Assembly: GCA_903772945.1 (NCBI GenBank) | Contig: CAICTM010001215.1 | Location: forward strand, 1-33,965 | Direction of reading: 5' to 3' | Origin: Seminavis robusta | Taxonomy: Eukaryota > Bacillariophyta > Bacillariophyceae > Naviculales > Naviculaceae | DNA: 33,965 nucleotides | In this document: piece by piece, positions 10,599 through 18,683 of the stretch | How positions within the stretch are numbered: position 1 is the first letter of the stretch | How the letters are laid out: the number at the start of each line of letters is the position of its first letter | Notes under the pieces: model-generated | What the model was told of the DNA's origin: nothing | Databases searched by the model: none | Seen by the model: the letters and a program-made list of their open reading frames with translations, nothing else | Position numbers and translations under genes: made by a program

Positions 10599-11174
10599 CT
10601 ATGAATTCCAGGTAGGAACTCAGCTGGTAGTGCACAAGAGCTGGGATTGGAGAGCTCTGTTGGTGGAGATCTCCTTCCACTGGCGCTGGAAAGGCCAGCC
10701 CAAGGCTGCAGCCAATGCTATTCAATCACTGGAAGCAATGATTGAACAGTCTAATTGCTCAATACCCTGGCACTGGCCATACAGGATCCTGTCTACTGCA
10801 GAGCCTACTTGTGCTGTTGGGTCTGTTTCTCAGGTCAAACTACTTCTTCATTACTTCTTTAAACTATAATATGAACACAAACTCTGATTTTGCGTGAAAC
10901 TCCATCCTCCAGCCATGCAGGATACAGATCCATGCATCTATCTTGGCTGGTATTGACCAAGCTATCTTTCTAGATAGGTCATGGCTGAGGAACTGCATCA
11001 TCCTTCCTTACAGAGGAACTCTATGTCCTCTACAGCTGTTCCTATCTTGTCTGACTGATGGTGACACAGCTCATTGTACTGAAAGACTGTACAGATGCAA
11101 CAGCGATCTTTCCATCAGACTGAGCCAGCACAGCTGCGCCGCACCCATATGGCTCCTATGGCATAATCTCATCG
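10599..11174 (-). repeat. 5' LTR of the nested gag-only element
   Basis: This 576-bp copy is the direct repeat of 6440-7000. In minus reading it starts CGATGAGATTATGCC next to the second CAATT (11,175-11,179) and ends GGAATTCATAG next to the candidate primer-binding site. It is the longer and probably less eroded of the pair. Promoter and polyadenylation signals would lie here, but I cannot place them. Confidence 0.9.
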
Positions 11175-11179
11175 CAATT
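11175..11179. repeat. Target-site duplication CAATT (right copy)
   Basis: This matches 6435-6439 and lies directly beside the outer end of the 5' LTR. It sits within the copia-1 integrase reading just after EALTGQ. Confidence 0.9.
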
Positions 11180-11423
11180 TGTCCGGTGAGAGCTTCAAGC
11201 GGTGGTCTCCATCCAATTGATTTCTCCGCTGTATGGTTCATAACATCACCTATCCATTGCATGCACAGTAGCCAAGCCTCGGGATCAATGTTTCGCCAGT
11301 GCATGAACCAATTGTGGTTGCGTTTGAGATGCTTCCATCTGTGTTCTCGAAGTTTTGATGCTGGTAGTGGGGTTCAGATTGCCAATCATCAATGCATAGT
11401 GCTCGAAGGATCTCCTTTACTCA
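11180..11423 (-). pseudogene. Copia-1 integrase C-terminal fragment
   Basis: After a TGA at 11,421-11,423 the minus-strand reading continues with ILRALCIDDWQSEPHYQHQN, shifts frame, then shows WLLCMQWIGDVMNHTAEKSI and GWRPPLEALTGQ before meeting the inserted element. These are the usual C-terminal integrase core and post-core segments of Ty1/copia (HQHQN and NHTA...W..P.E.LTG). It completes the integrase from the upstream frame and leads across the insertion into 6439. Confidence 0.85.
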
Positions 11424-12458
11424 CGCAGAAGTTTGTGCTGAGTGTCTGTCCGATATGAGCTTGTCCATTGCTCCCCTTGTTCGTATGACATCCTCAAGGG
11501 TGTTGACAAAATCCGCAGTGGAAGACATACCGAACACATTGATGACAAGTGATTTACGTCCAATAAAGATCTGTGCCATCATTTGACCTCCGGTGCAAAT
11601 GGCGGGTGGGTCTGCAAAGATAGTATCCGTAGCAACGGGTTCATTGCATCGCCATACATTATGGGCCGGGAAAGGTGACCTGATGGTCTGCTTGATGTGA
11701 TGGCCGGCTTGGATATTGGATGCGTGTTGGGTAGTCCGATCAAATGTACGACGAATCTTCTCAACGGGGACATGGAGAAAGAATGGGCTGTACTTTTGAT
11801 AGTCTGGTGGTTTAGGAGTGGACTCGGTTGCAGGAATGATGATGTGTTCCTTAGACGAGACGGTATCGGTATCAAATGCAGAATAAACCGATTCTGCAAG
11901 GATGCACGGTTGGTTGAGGTTGGAGACAATCTTGTAGGCTTTGAGAAAGTCCGCATGGTTAATGTTCAGTGGATTCTCGTTAAGCGGGGTGATTGCTTCA
12001 ACGGTGGGTGCGCGATGCGGTTCACAGTGTTTGTAGTGTCCTTGTGAATCGAAAGCATAGTTGGGCGGTGCGTCGGCTTCGAGTTTGATACGATTGTACC
12101 AGTCGTTGTGATCACTGTGCCTGAAGTCGAGGACCTTGGGATCCCATAACTCGCCAGAGGTCAGAATGACATGGGTGAGTGTCTCAAGTTCCTTGTCAGA
12201 TGGAGGGAACATTCTCATGTACAGAAGTCCATTGACGATGTCCAGGGGAATGATGAAGCCATCGTTGGTGTGGATGCATTGCCTGCCACCGCATAGGAGG
12301 GATCGATCATCTACTCGGTTCTTGTAGTACTCGATCTGGCCAGATGCATGGATGGTACAGTTTATACCATGGTAGGCATACTGGCGTAGCACAACGATGA
12401 TGGGACCACGATGGGAGGTGACTTTACCAACGCCGTCAACGATCTTTAGACCATGCAT
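11421..12458 (-). pseudogene. Copia-1 GAG-pre-integrase and integrase core (345 codons)
   Basis: The frame starts with the region after the protease (GLKIVDGVGKVTSHRGPIIV, then YAYHG), passes a GAG-pre-integrase-like region (QCIHTNDGFIIPLDIVNGL and LYMRMFPPSD), then enters the rve integrase fold. The first catalytic Asp is in EPVATDTIFADPPAI, the next in MDKLISDRHSAQ, shortly before the TGA at 11,421. Integrase inserts element cDNA and makes the 5-bp duplication. The stop and a following frameshift separate this piece from its C-terminus. Confidence 0.88.
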
Positions 12459-13259
12459 TTCATGGTTGTCAATGCCGGTGACATCAACCTACCGTTGATG
12501 TGTAACCGTGACGCGAGCATCCTTACCAAGGATCCCGCCGTTGGCTCCCCTATCAACAAGGGAACTACGATCGTTCTTATGCCGAACTACAGTAGTCTGC
12601 ACGGTGTATCGGTAGAGAGAACGAATGTTGTCATCTGCATTGCGAGGTACCGCCGAAGGAGGGGCGTGACAGTGTACCCCGGAAGGTTTGGCAATCGCCG
12701 GTTGTGAAGAGGCATGTGGACCACGATGGCTTAGAGTGTTCCGGCCTGATGAAAATCCTGCTCGTCATCAGAGTCTTGAAGAGCAGGGAAGGAGTTGGAT
12801 GCATTTCCAGTGCGGGACTGATGGGATGCATCGGATGGGCGGTAGGAGGTGTCAGAGCTCCTCGATTCGGATGAGCTGGATGAGAGCAGATCCTGTCCGT
12901 AACCAGATGGTGACATGAGGTTGCAGATAGATCCAATAGTGCCTGGGGGCGTCGTTGATTGTTTCTTCTTGTTCCTGCCCTTTCGTCCTCGGGGTTTGGA
13001 AGAGGCGACAGCAACGAATCCAGAAGAGTCTGGAGTCCCATCGGAGACTGGTTATCGTTGGTGCTTCGGGGGCAGATGTGGCAGTGGTCGTCGTCATTGC
13101 CGCGGGTGAGAGTGCAGCAGGGGTTCGTTTGAGCACTTGGCGCTGGTTGACAGCCTTGTGGATTCCATGTGTGCTCTTGATGTGGCGCATGGAGGGGTCT
13201 TCCGGGAAGTCAGCCTCGTTTGGCGTCGCGAAACTGAGGTCTGTGTCAACATCGGCTCC
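12459..13259 (-). pseudogene. Copia-1 gag C-terminus and protease
   Basis: In minus reading a Ser/Asp-rich gag tail (SPSGYGQDLLSSSSSESRSS ... SDDEQDFHQAGTL) ends at a stop near 12,733. Further on, SSLVDRGANGGILGKDARV at about 12,534-12,560 is the aspartic protease active-site region, with Asp-Arg-Gly where most retroelements have Asp-Thr/Ser-Gly. A TAG at 12,489-12,491 interrupts the following VDVTGIDNHE, which is in the same frame as the integrase segment. The protease matures the Gag-Pol precursor. The left end (13,259) is where the LINE fragment entered. Confidence 0.75.
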
Positions 13260-13274
13260 AACATCAGAGGAAGG
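13260..13274. repeat. Target-site duplication of the LINE fragment (left copy)
   Basis: AACATCAGAGGAAGG is repeated exactly at 13,911-13,925. The base C also precedes both copies, so the duplication could be 16 bp. It marks a target-primed insertion inside copia-1 gag. Confidence 0.9.
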
Positions 13275-13910
13275 GGGAAAAAAAGAACAAAATTTTATTT
13301 TAAAGGCTACACCTCGTCAGACGATCCGCTGAACGGTGCCGTGACGAACCCATATACCTCAGGCACACGAGGGCGCCCACTTAGGATGGGCCTAGTGTAA
13401 GCCCGCCACCGGAGAAATTGAACAAACCTCCGGAGGGTGCTGTACGACTAACTATCTAGGCTAGGCTAAATCGCCCGCTATTGCTATGGGAATTCCTCCT
13501 CAGTGCATAGTTACCCTGATTGGGAAGGCTGCTCGCGTGCATGCTCGTCCCTCATTGCTTTGTCAACAACTGCAAGCCAATTGGCCAGCCATGCCTTGAT
13601 ATCCCCCGGCCCTTTGGCCATCTGTTCCTCCAGGGGTCGCTTGAAGATGGTATCAAGGAGATGCTCTGGGAGCAGGTCCGCTTTTTCATACAGGAGCTCA
13701 ACCTCTCGTTGGAGCTGTTCGTGTTTCTTGCGCCATTTCTGTTCCTGATCCCGGCCGTGCCTGGCGGCATTGCGGTCTTCCCAGAGATTCCACCACTGCT
13801 GGATCAGAACAGAAGCCAGATTGGTGACCCAAAGCTGCCCGGTCTTGGTGGTCTCCTTGGAGCCGACCCGGTGCAAATAGGCATCTTGGTGCTTGGCCCA
13901 ATGCTTGGAC
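13275..13910 (-). mobile_element. 5'-truncated non-LTR retrotransposon (LINE) insertion
   Basis: About 636 bp lie between the two 15-bp duplications. The 5' end (right side) begins inside the ORF and the 3' end (left side) is a short untranslated region ending in an A/T-rich tail (in minus reading AAAATAAAATTTTGTTC, then T7, then C). Severe 5' truncation with a variable-length duplication of about 15 bp is the hallmark of target-primed reverse transcription. The tail is not a clean poly(A). The 3' region includes TACACTAGGCCCATCCTAAG and several GC-rich segments. Confidence 0.87.
13511..13910 (-). pseudogene. C-terminal end of a LINE ORF2 (RT) protein
   Basis: About 133 codons are open to a stop at 13,511. 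The protein has WNLWEDRNAARHG near its start, then a charged coiled-coil-like stretch (KWRKKHEQLQREVELLYEKA) and PEHLLDTIFKRPLEEQM, ending with IKAWLANWLAVVDKAMRDEH. A W-x-x-W..RN..RHG signature followed by LYE..LP and a terminal Trp-rich helix is the pattern I associate with the extreme C-terminus of algal LINE RT proteins. The RT fingers and palm are absent. The apparent ATG upstream belongs to the duplication and is not a real start. Confidence 0.75.
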
Positions 13911-13925
13911 AACATCAGAGGAAGG
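13911..13925. repeat. Target-site duplication of the LINE fragment (right copy)
   Basis: An exact repeat of 13,260-13,274. Copia-1 gag resumes immediately to the right of it. Confidence 0.9.
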
Positions 13926-14993
13926 ATCGAGCTGGAGTTGGGAAATGTTGAACGCTAGAGACTCTGGATCATCAGGAGGTGCCTCCACAATGGGTGCCTC
14001 CACAGCGGGTTCTTCTTCCACGGGAAGGCTGTCCATGAGCTGCTGGTCATCCTCTGCGGCAGCCTGACACTGACGAAGCAAGAGTGTGTCGTCAGGTTGC
14101 TGAACCTGATGGTACGGTGGTGCCATGCGTGCGCCAGTCACAGGTGGTGTCGGCGAGTCCAGCTGTGCTTCCCAACGTGTCCAGTAGTCAAATGGCTCAT
14201 CGCATAGAACCTGTGGTTCGAAGGTGTGGTATCCCGTGTTATCCTCTTGGATTTGCTGTTGGAGTCTCGTATCGTTGGCCTCATATTGGGAAGTACCGTA
14301 AGCGAACTGTGAGAAATCCTGAGCGGTAGGTGAGAAGATTGTTTCCCCGTCATCGAGTGCAGGCATCGAAGGGTCCACTTCGTTGGGCACGTCGAGGAGA
14401 TCCACCGGCATTGTCATTGTCTCACGAATGGGTGGTGTTTGATTGCCCTCGGATCCATCAGAGAGATATATGAAGGGCTGCCAATCAGGGTCAATCTCTG
14501 GTTTGCTGAACAGTTCGTGGGAATAGGACTCGTAGGATGAGCGATCAACCTCGTGAACTCGTACTTCGCGTGTAGCCGTATTGGACGGCTGTGATAGGAC
14601 TGACGCGATGTCACCAGCAAAGGATGGTGGCGTTGAATGCGTCTTGTTGCACGCGGGCTGTAATAGGTCAGTGTCCATCGTATTGTACTTGGTTTGGTGT
14701 GAGGACACTTCCAGATTGCTTGCTCGTGGCGTGGTGTTGCCCAAGTCGAGGAAGTCATGGGAGTTGACTGAGCGGGATGGGCGCGATTGCCCAGAGTTGT
14801 GCTGACTACGTCGAACAGCTAAGTCAGCCGTGTAGTCAAGGATGCTCTTCTTTCCCGGCTCCGAGATATTATCCCATGCCTCTTGATCCGACTTGGATAG
14901 CGACCGCCATGTGGTTGCGTTCATCATGGCCTTTCGCGGACCACAAGTGTCTGTCTGATGAGCTTGCAATAGGACCTCCACTGGTGTATCCAT
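13926..14993 (-). pseudogene. Copia-1 gag, C-terminal half
   Basis: The minus-strand frame is open across 13,698-14,993, but the part below 13,926 reads into the LINE out of phase. The copia part starts near TDTCGPRKAMMNATTWRSL, continues with SDQEAWDNISEPGKKSIL and then becomes acidic and Pro/Gln-rich (EEEPAVEAPIVEAPPDDPES). The T-W-x-x-L...D...W..I/L.....IL pattern is a recurring element of diatom copia Gag before the protease. The acidic tail is likely disordered. It was interrupted by the LINE insertion. Confidence 0.7.
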
Positions 14994-15089
14994 GTCGTGG
15001 ACGAATGCCTCATAGGCATTGTCACAGGTTTCCGCGGTACCATCGTCAAAGATATTTTCGTTCTGGTAGGTGCGGTGGCGAGCATTGCT

Positions 15090-15650
15090 TCAGGAGCGTG
15101 CAGACGTTGCATGATTTGCACTGTCATGCAGTTGTGCTTGCTCGAGAAGGGCTGCTCGGTATTCTTCAAGCGAGTACTTGGAGGTGTCTCCTGCGGCTTT
15201 CTTGGTCTGCAGAGCGAGACGTCGTACGGGAGCGAGATTTGGTGCCTTGGAGATTGAGCGGTCCGAGAAACGTGCTCCCTGTGCGTCAGTGTACGGCTCG
15301 TCACTGGTCTCATTGTACTGCCGAAATTGCTCGAGGAAATTGGAGATGAAACCTGCTTGGGATCCTCTCCATCCACCATCTGTGAGATCCGTGGAGGTAA
15401 GATAAGATGAAATCTTGTCCGAGCGTAGGGTTGCGACCATGGACTTGGAGTAATATCCATCGATTGCCTTCCAGATCGCACAAGTGTTCTTGTCAGTTTC
15501 GTTGGCAAGAACGACAGATTTTGCCTGTGCCTCTTGGAAGATGTCCTCGAAGGTCTTGTACATCCACTCTCGTTGTTTCTCGTCGAGTTCGACGTTGGTG
15601 ACCGTGAAGTCAGAATCAATGAGGTGGGAGAGACCTTGAGACTTGCGCAT
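15090..15650 (-). pseudogene. Copia-1 gag, central capsid region
   Basis: A 186-codon minus-strand frame with MYKTFEDIFQEAQAKSVVLA, NTCAIWKAIDGYYSKSMVAT and an FLEQFRQYNETSD segment. A helix-rich domain with IW..I...Y is typical of Ty1/copia (retrotran_gag_2/UBN2) Gag, which assembles the particle. It is joined to the N-terminal piece through a frame break between 15,650 and 15,797, where a TAG occurs at about 15,738. The reading is otherwise clean. Confidence 0.75.
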
Positions 15651-15796
15651 GTTGAGGAAGTTCTTCTTCCATTTGATGAAAGAGGATTCGTCGCGAAACT
15701 CTCTGAACTCCGACCAGACAGGCTTGTTGTTCTTGTCCTATAGTGTGATTGCACGCTCCCCATCGGTCATCGTAGCATCGCTATACGTCTCATTTG

Positions 15797-16168
15797 CTAC
15801 CATGGGATAATTTCGCCGTGTGGCTGGAAGAGTCCAACTCTGAAAGCATCGAGGGCGGTGGCCGTTAGCGAAATGATGCGTACTGGTGCCTTCCTCTTGA
15901 ACAACCAATGGTGATACATCTGTATCGCTTCGAGCAGTAGCTTCTTCTTGGTGAGAGGTACTGGTTCTTGTGGAGCGCCGTTGGTATCATTGGAAGCTTG
16001 GAGATGCATAGCTTCATCTTTGGTGAGGAGTAGGAGATTTATCCATCCATCAATTCCTTGTTCAGCCAATGCGATACACATGGGAGATGCAAGATACTCG
16101 GTGTTGAGAGCGTCTTCGCCGCATCGGTTGCATAGGACATGCTCGAGCCTGGCTGGTTCGTCGGCCAT
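15797..16168 (-). pseudogene. Copia-1 gag, N-terminus
   Basis: The first ATG after the candidate primer-binding site is at 16,168, only 28 bases downstream, which is where a copia Gag is expected to start. The 123-codon frame begins MADEPARLEHVLCNRCGED, with a Cys-x-x-Cys pair, continues with an ALAEQGIDGWINLLLLTKDE segment and ends in a basic MYHHWLFKRKAP region. It then loses frame before the central capsid region. The strong context and short leader make this start convincing. Confidence 0.75.
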
Positions 16169-16195
16169 CTTGATGGAGATGTGGCAGTGCGTAAC

Positions 16196-16210
16196 TGCGA
16201 CTAGTTAATC
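16196..16210 (-). other. Candidate primer-binding site of copia-1
   Basis: This is the same 15-mer as at 10,584-10,598 (minus reading GATTAACTAGTCGCA). It sits 28 bases upstream of the gag ATG and defines the end of the upstream LTR as ...GCGTCAGCA at 16,211. Confidence 0.6.
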
Positions 16211-16525
16211 TGCTGACGCGAGGAAATACTGCACTACGCCAAAAGCTAGTGTCAAGATCTTTTGAGTGTTTTGAGTTTGAGAGAATGAAAGTTATGAGAG
16301 AGATTAGAAAGCTACCAAAACTAATCCTGAGAGAGATGGTTGTGAAGCTCATTGAAGTTGGTCTCCCGCGGGAGGCCTCGAAGTGTGATATCGTAGGTTA
16401 TGGTAATATCTCTACGTACTCCACGGTCCATTTCTGGAACGCGTGAAAAACTTCAGCTAGTTGCTGTCTAGTAGCGTGGAAGCTTTCCACGCAGGCTAAA
16501 TATCTAGAGTGATGTTTCATCGACA
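16211..16525 (-). repeat. Candidate 5' LTR of copia-1
   Basis: In minus reading the block starts TGTCGATGAAACATCACTC at 16,525 and ends GCGTCAGCA at 16,211, giving TG...CA ends and a position directly before the candidate primer-binding site. It contains a perfect 8-bp hairpin (16,474-16,492). I found no second copy in the window, so the start is a guess and the LTR identity is by position only. Confidence 0.45.
16474..16492. repeat. Short perfect hairpin in candidate LTR
   Basis: The arms GCGTGGAA and TTCCACGC are perfect complements around a 3-base GCT loop. It may act in RNA structure or 3'-end formation; no function is shown. Confidence 0.5.
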
Positions 16526-16784
16526 ACCTAGTATGACTAGCAGTCATGAGAACCCTGTCTCGATGACTATTCGCGAAGGACTACGTCATGAGTCAAACTC
16601 AAACCCTATCAAGGATCGAGTCGCGAATAAGGCTAAGAGCCGTGTATTGCATTCGCCCCCTGACAAGGGTCATAGAAGGCACGACATCAGTCGTACAAGG
16701 AGAACATATGAATTAAAGTGCGGGGCACTCTCCGGAGATTGGATGTAGACATGTGCGTCGCACGATGGCAATCCTACAAGGGGA

Positions 16785-17790
16785 TCAGGCCTTGTATGGG
16801 TGTAAATACCTTATGTTCCAAGTCTGGTAGACTGTGCAGCCATTAGCGGTAGCATGTTGGAGCCGTACAGTGCCATTGTCATTGACTCGGTCTACCTTGT
16901 AAGGACCTTTGTACTTTGGCTGACCGTACTTGCGGTGCTGATACTGTTGAATCATCACAGTATTGTTGACATTGTATTGATGAGGGACACGCGTCACGTT
17001 TTCCCTATCATTGTTTTGTTGGATAAGTCGTTGGCGACATTCCTTGATGTATTTCCAGTTTGCTTTGAAACAGACGTTGTGAATCGCATCACGATTGAAC
17101 ACGAGCTGTGCGGGCGTTGCACGCAAGGTGGTATGAATCGTGGCATTCATTGCAAACCGAACCGCCGTGAGGACTCCATCCCAGGATCCATTCACGAGGT
17201 CATCTTGACACTTGATATTCTGAACAGCTATCAAGTTACGAATGATCTGATGAGCACGCTCGACCATCGAGTTGGCTTGAGGGTTACGTGTGGTGATGAA
17301 CTTGCTTGTGACGAAGTCCATATTCATCCCGGAGAGTCTTCTCGACCTCTGCGCAGAACTCACATCCTCTATCCATGATAACCTCAGCAGGCCATGGATA
17401 CCGAGTAAGCCATGTCTGTTCTAGAACGATGGCTACTTCGTCTGCTGCTTTAGAGCAGATCTCAGCAATCTCGAACCATCCGGTTACGGGATCAATCATT
17501 GTTAGGCAATGAAGTGTACAGGAATTCTTTTTCTTAGGATCCCCGACGTTGTATGGACCTATCAGGTCAATACATAGTCTTTCCCAAGGGATCTCCTCAC
17601 AAGTCTTTTGGAGGAAGCAGTCCCAGCTTACGCATCTTGGGTTTGTTTAGTTGGCAGCTTTGGCAACGCTGACATACGGACTGCACAGTCTTGCGCAACC
17701 CTTTCCAGGTGTAGTGTTGACTGATGGTAAGTTCCGTGCGAGTCTCGCCAGGATGCATCAGTACACCATGATACTATTCGACCAGTTTCT
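16785..17790 (-). pseudogene. Gypsy integrase, frameshifted
   Basis: A zinc-binding region is visible near 17,660 (CQRCQSCQLNKPKMRKLGLL). The core follows in the frame at 17,499-17,284: a Met-Ile-Asp-Pro-Val-Thr-Gly-Trp-Phe-Glu start and IMDRGCEFCAEVE, with the second Asp. After a frame switch comes TRNPQANSMVERAHQIIRNL, with the catalytic Glu, and a C-terminal domain with KYKGPYKVDRVNDNGTVRLQ ending in RYLHPYKA. The D-D-E set appears complete across frames. The product would insert gypsy cDNA. Confidence 0.88.
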
Positions 17791-17832
17791 TCTGCATGGT
17801 CTTAGGTACGACAATCTTGTCGTCCTTGACTA

Positions 17833-18683
17833 CTAGTTCATAGGACTTGTCCCCTCTGGGAAAAGATTGTTTCTTGTAGTTGTTTGGCTTGTCCCTGAGG
17901 AGTTTCTTGATATCGTTAGTCTATCGTCCTTCTGGTGATGTTCGATCTCAGGGAACGAGAGAGGGAAGTCACTAGGGAAGTCCTCTTCGTCTGCAGCCAT
18001 GAGCTCAGCAATCTCGCTGGCTTCCATCTGTTCTGAAGAACCATCGTTGTTCGAGATGTTAAGTCTCGACAACGCATCAGCGACAATGTTGTGTTTGCCC
18101 TTGATGTACCGAAGTTCAGGGCCGTATTCTTCCAGAATAAGGCGCCATCGCATAACGCGATCGGTATTGAAATTCTTGCAGGTGAGATTCTTGTGGTTCG
18201 TATGTTCTACAATCTTGCAGGTGAGATTCTTGTGGTCCATATGTACTACAATCTTCTGCCCAAGAAGAATGTTACGGAACTCCTTGAGACTCTTAACGAT
18301 ACTGAAAAGTTCCTTCTCAGTTACCGCGTAGCGTGTTTGAGCGGTATTGAGTTTCCTGCTGTAGAACGCGATAGGCTTTCCCTTCTGGGAAATCACTGCA
18401 CCCAGTTGCGTATCACTGGCATCCATGTGGATAACGAATGTATCGTTAAAGTCGGGGTAAGCGAGCAAGGTTTCTTTGCTGATGATTTTCTTCATCTGAC
18501 GAAAGGTCTTGCCGTTTTCAGCTTCCCATTTCCACCTCTTGGTTTTGGAAGTAAGTGTAGCGAGTGGTGCTAGTACATGTGATCGTCTGATCCACATGTC
18601 TCGATAGTAGTTCACTAGTCCAATGAGGAATCTACGGAGTTCCTTCCTATTCGTAGGAGGAGCGATATTCTGGATCGCATCTG
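17833..18683 (-). pseudogene. Gypsy RT C-terminus and RNase H
   Basis: It begins at the LTR border with IQNIAPPTNRKELRRFLIGL, then VNYYRDMWIRRSHVLAPL (RT thumb), then KTFRQMKKIISKETLLAYPD and VIHMDASDTQLGAVISQKGK. The latter is the RNase H start with its first Asp, followed by the Glu in RYAVTEKELFSIVKSL and HMDHKNLTCK with the third Asp. The C-terminal part includes WRLILEEYGPELRYIKGKHN and VADALSRLN. A 39-bp tandem duplication disturbs the sequence after the third Asp. The stop at 17,833 precedes the integrase. Confidence 0.9.
18177..18254. repeat. 39-bp tandem duplication in gypsy RNase H
   Basis: Two adjoining 39-bp units (18,177-18,215 and 18,216-18,254) differ at a few positions. They encode repeated KNLTCK motifs in frame (13 codons each), so the duplication did not break the reading. 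Confidence 0.85.

Larger units (their letters stand above)
6440..11174 (-). mobile_element. Nested non-autonomous LTR retroelement carrying only gag-like sequence
   Basis: A 4,735-bp insertion in copia-1 with direct LTRs of 561 bp (6440-7000) and 576 bp (10,599-11,174), flanked by CAATT. Orientation is minus: a candidate primer-binding site (10,584-10,598) follows the right-hand LTR, and a purine-rich tract (GGTGGGGAG in minus reading, 7001-7009) precedes the left-hand LTR. The 3.6-kb interior shows gag-like sequence (about 9787-8229) but no recognisable protease, integrase, RT or RNase H motif. It therefore looks like a gag-only element dependent on another element's Pol. The ends adjoining the duplication read CTATGA...TCATCG rather than TG...CA. 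Confidence 0.88.
3341..16210 (-). mobile_element. Ty1/copia retrotransposon 'copia-1', interrupted by two nested insertions
   Basis: Read on the minus strand, the order is leader and candidate primer-binding site (16,196-16,210), gag (about 16,168-13,926), protease (about 12,550), GAG-pre-integrase and integrase (12,458-11,180), then RT and RNase H (6439-3546). Integrase before RT is the Ty1/copia order. Removing the insertion at 6440-11,174 and one CAATT copy rejoins the integrase end (NHTAEKSIGWRPPLEALTGQ) to the integrase-RT linker, which shows one original element. Removing 13,275-13,910 with one duplication rejoins gag. Coding capacity is dead: stops at 12,489-12,491 and 11,421-11,423, and a frameshift at 4635-4638. 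The 3' LTR is not resolved; sequence at 3340 is LTR A. A related copy lies at 31,231-33,965. Confidence 0.9.
16785..18683 (-). mobile_element. Ty3/gypsy pol remnant, truncated by LTR A
   Basis: In minus reading the order is RT C-terminus (from 18,683), RNase H, then integrase ending at 16,785. RT-RNase H-integrase is the Ty3/gypsy order. The RT palm, protease and gag are missing because the plus-strand LTR at 18,684 begins here. The 16,526-16,784 interval downstream should be the gypsy 3' untranslated region or part of its LTR. At least two frame breaks (around 17,400 and 17,850) make it non-functional. Confidence 0.9.

Noticed and set aside
14924..15763. 279-codon minus-strand frame rich in Ser/Thr/Arg
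   Set aside because: It is an alternative frame of the copia-1 gag region; the frame at 15,090-15,650 has the better capsid-like sequence.
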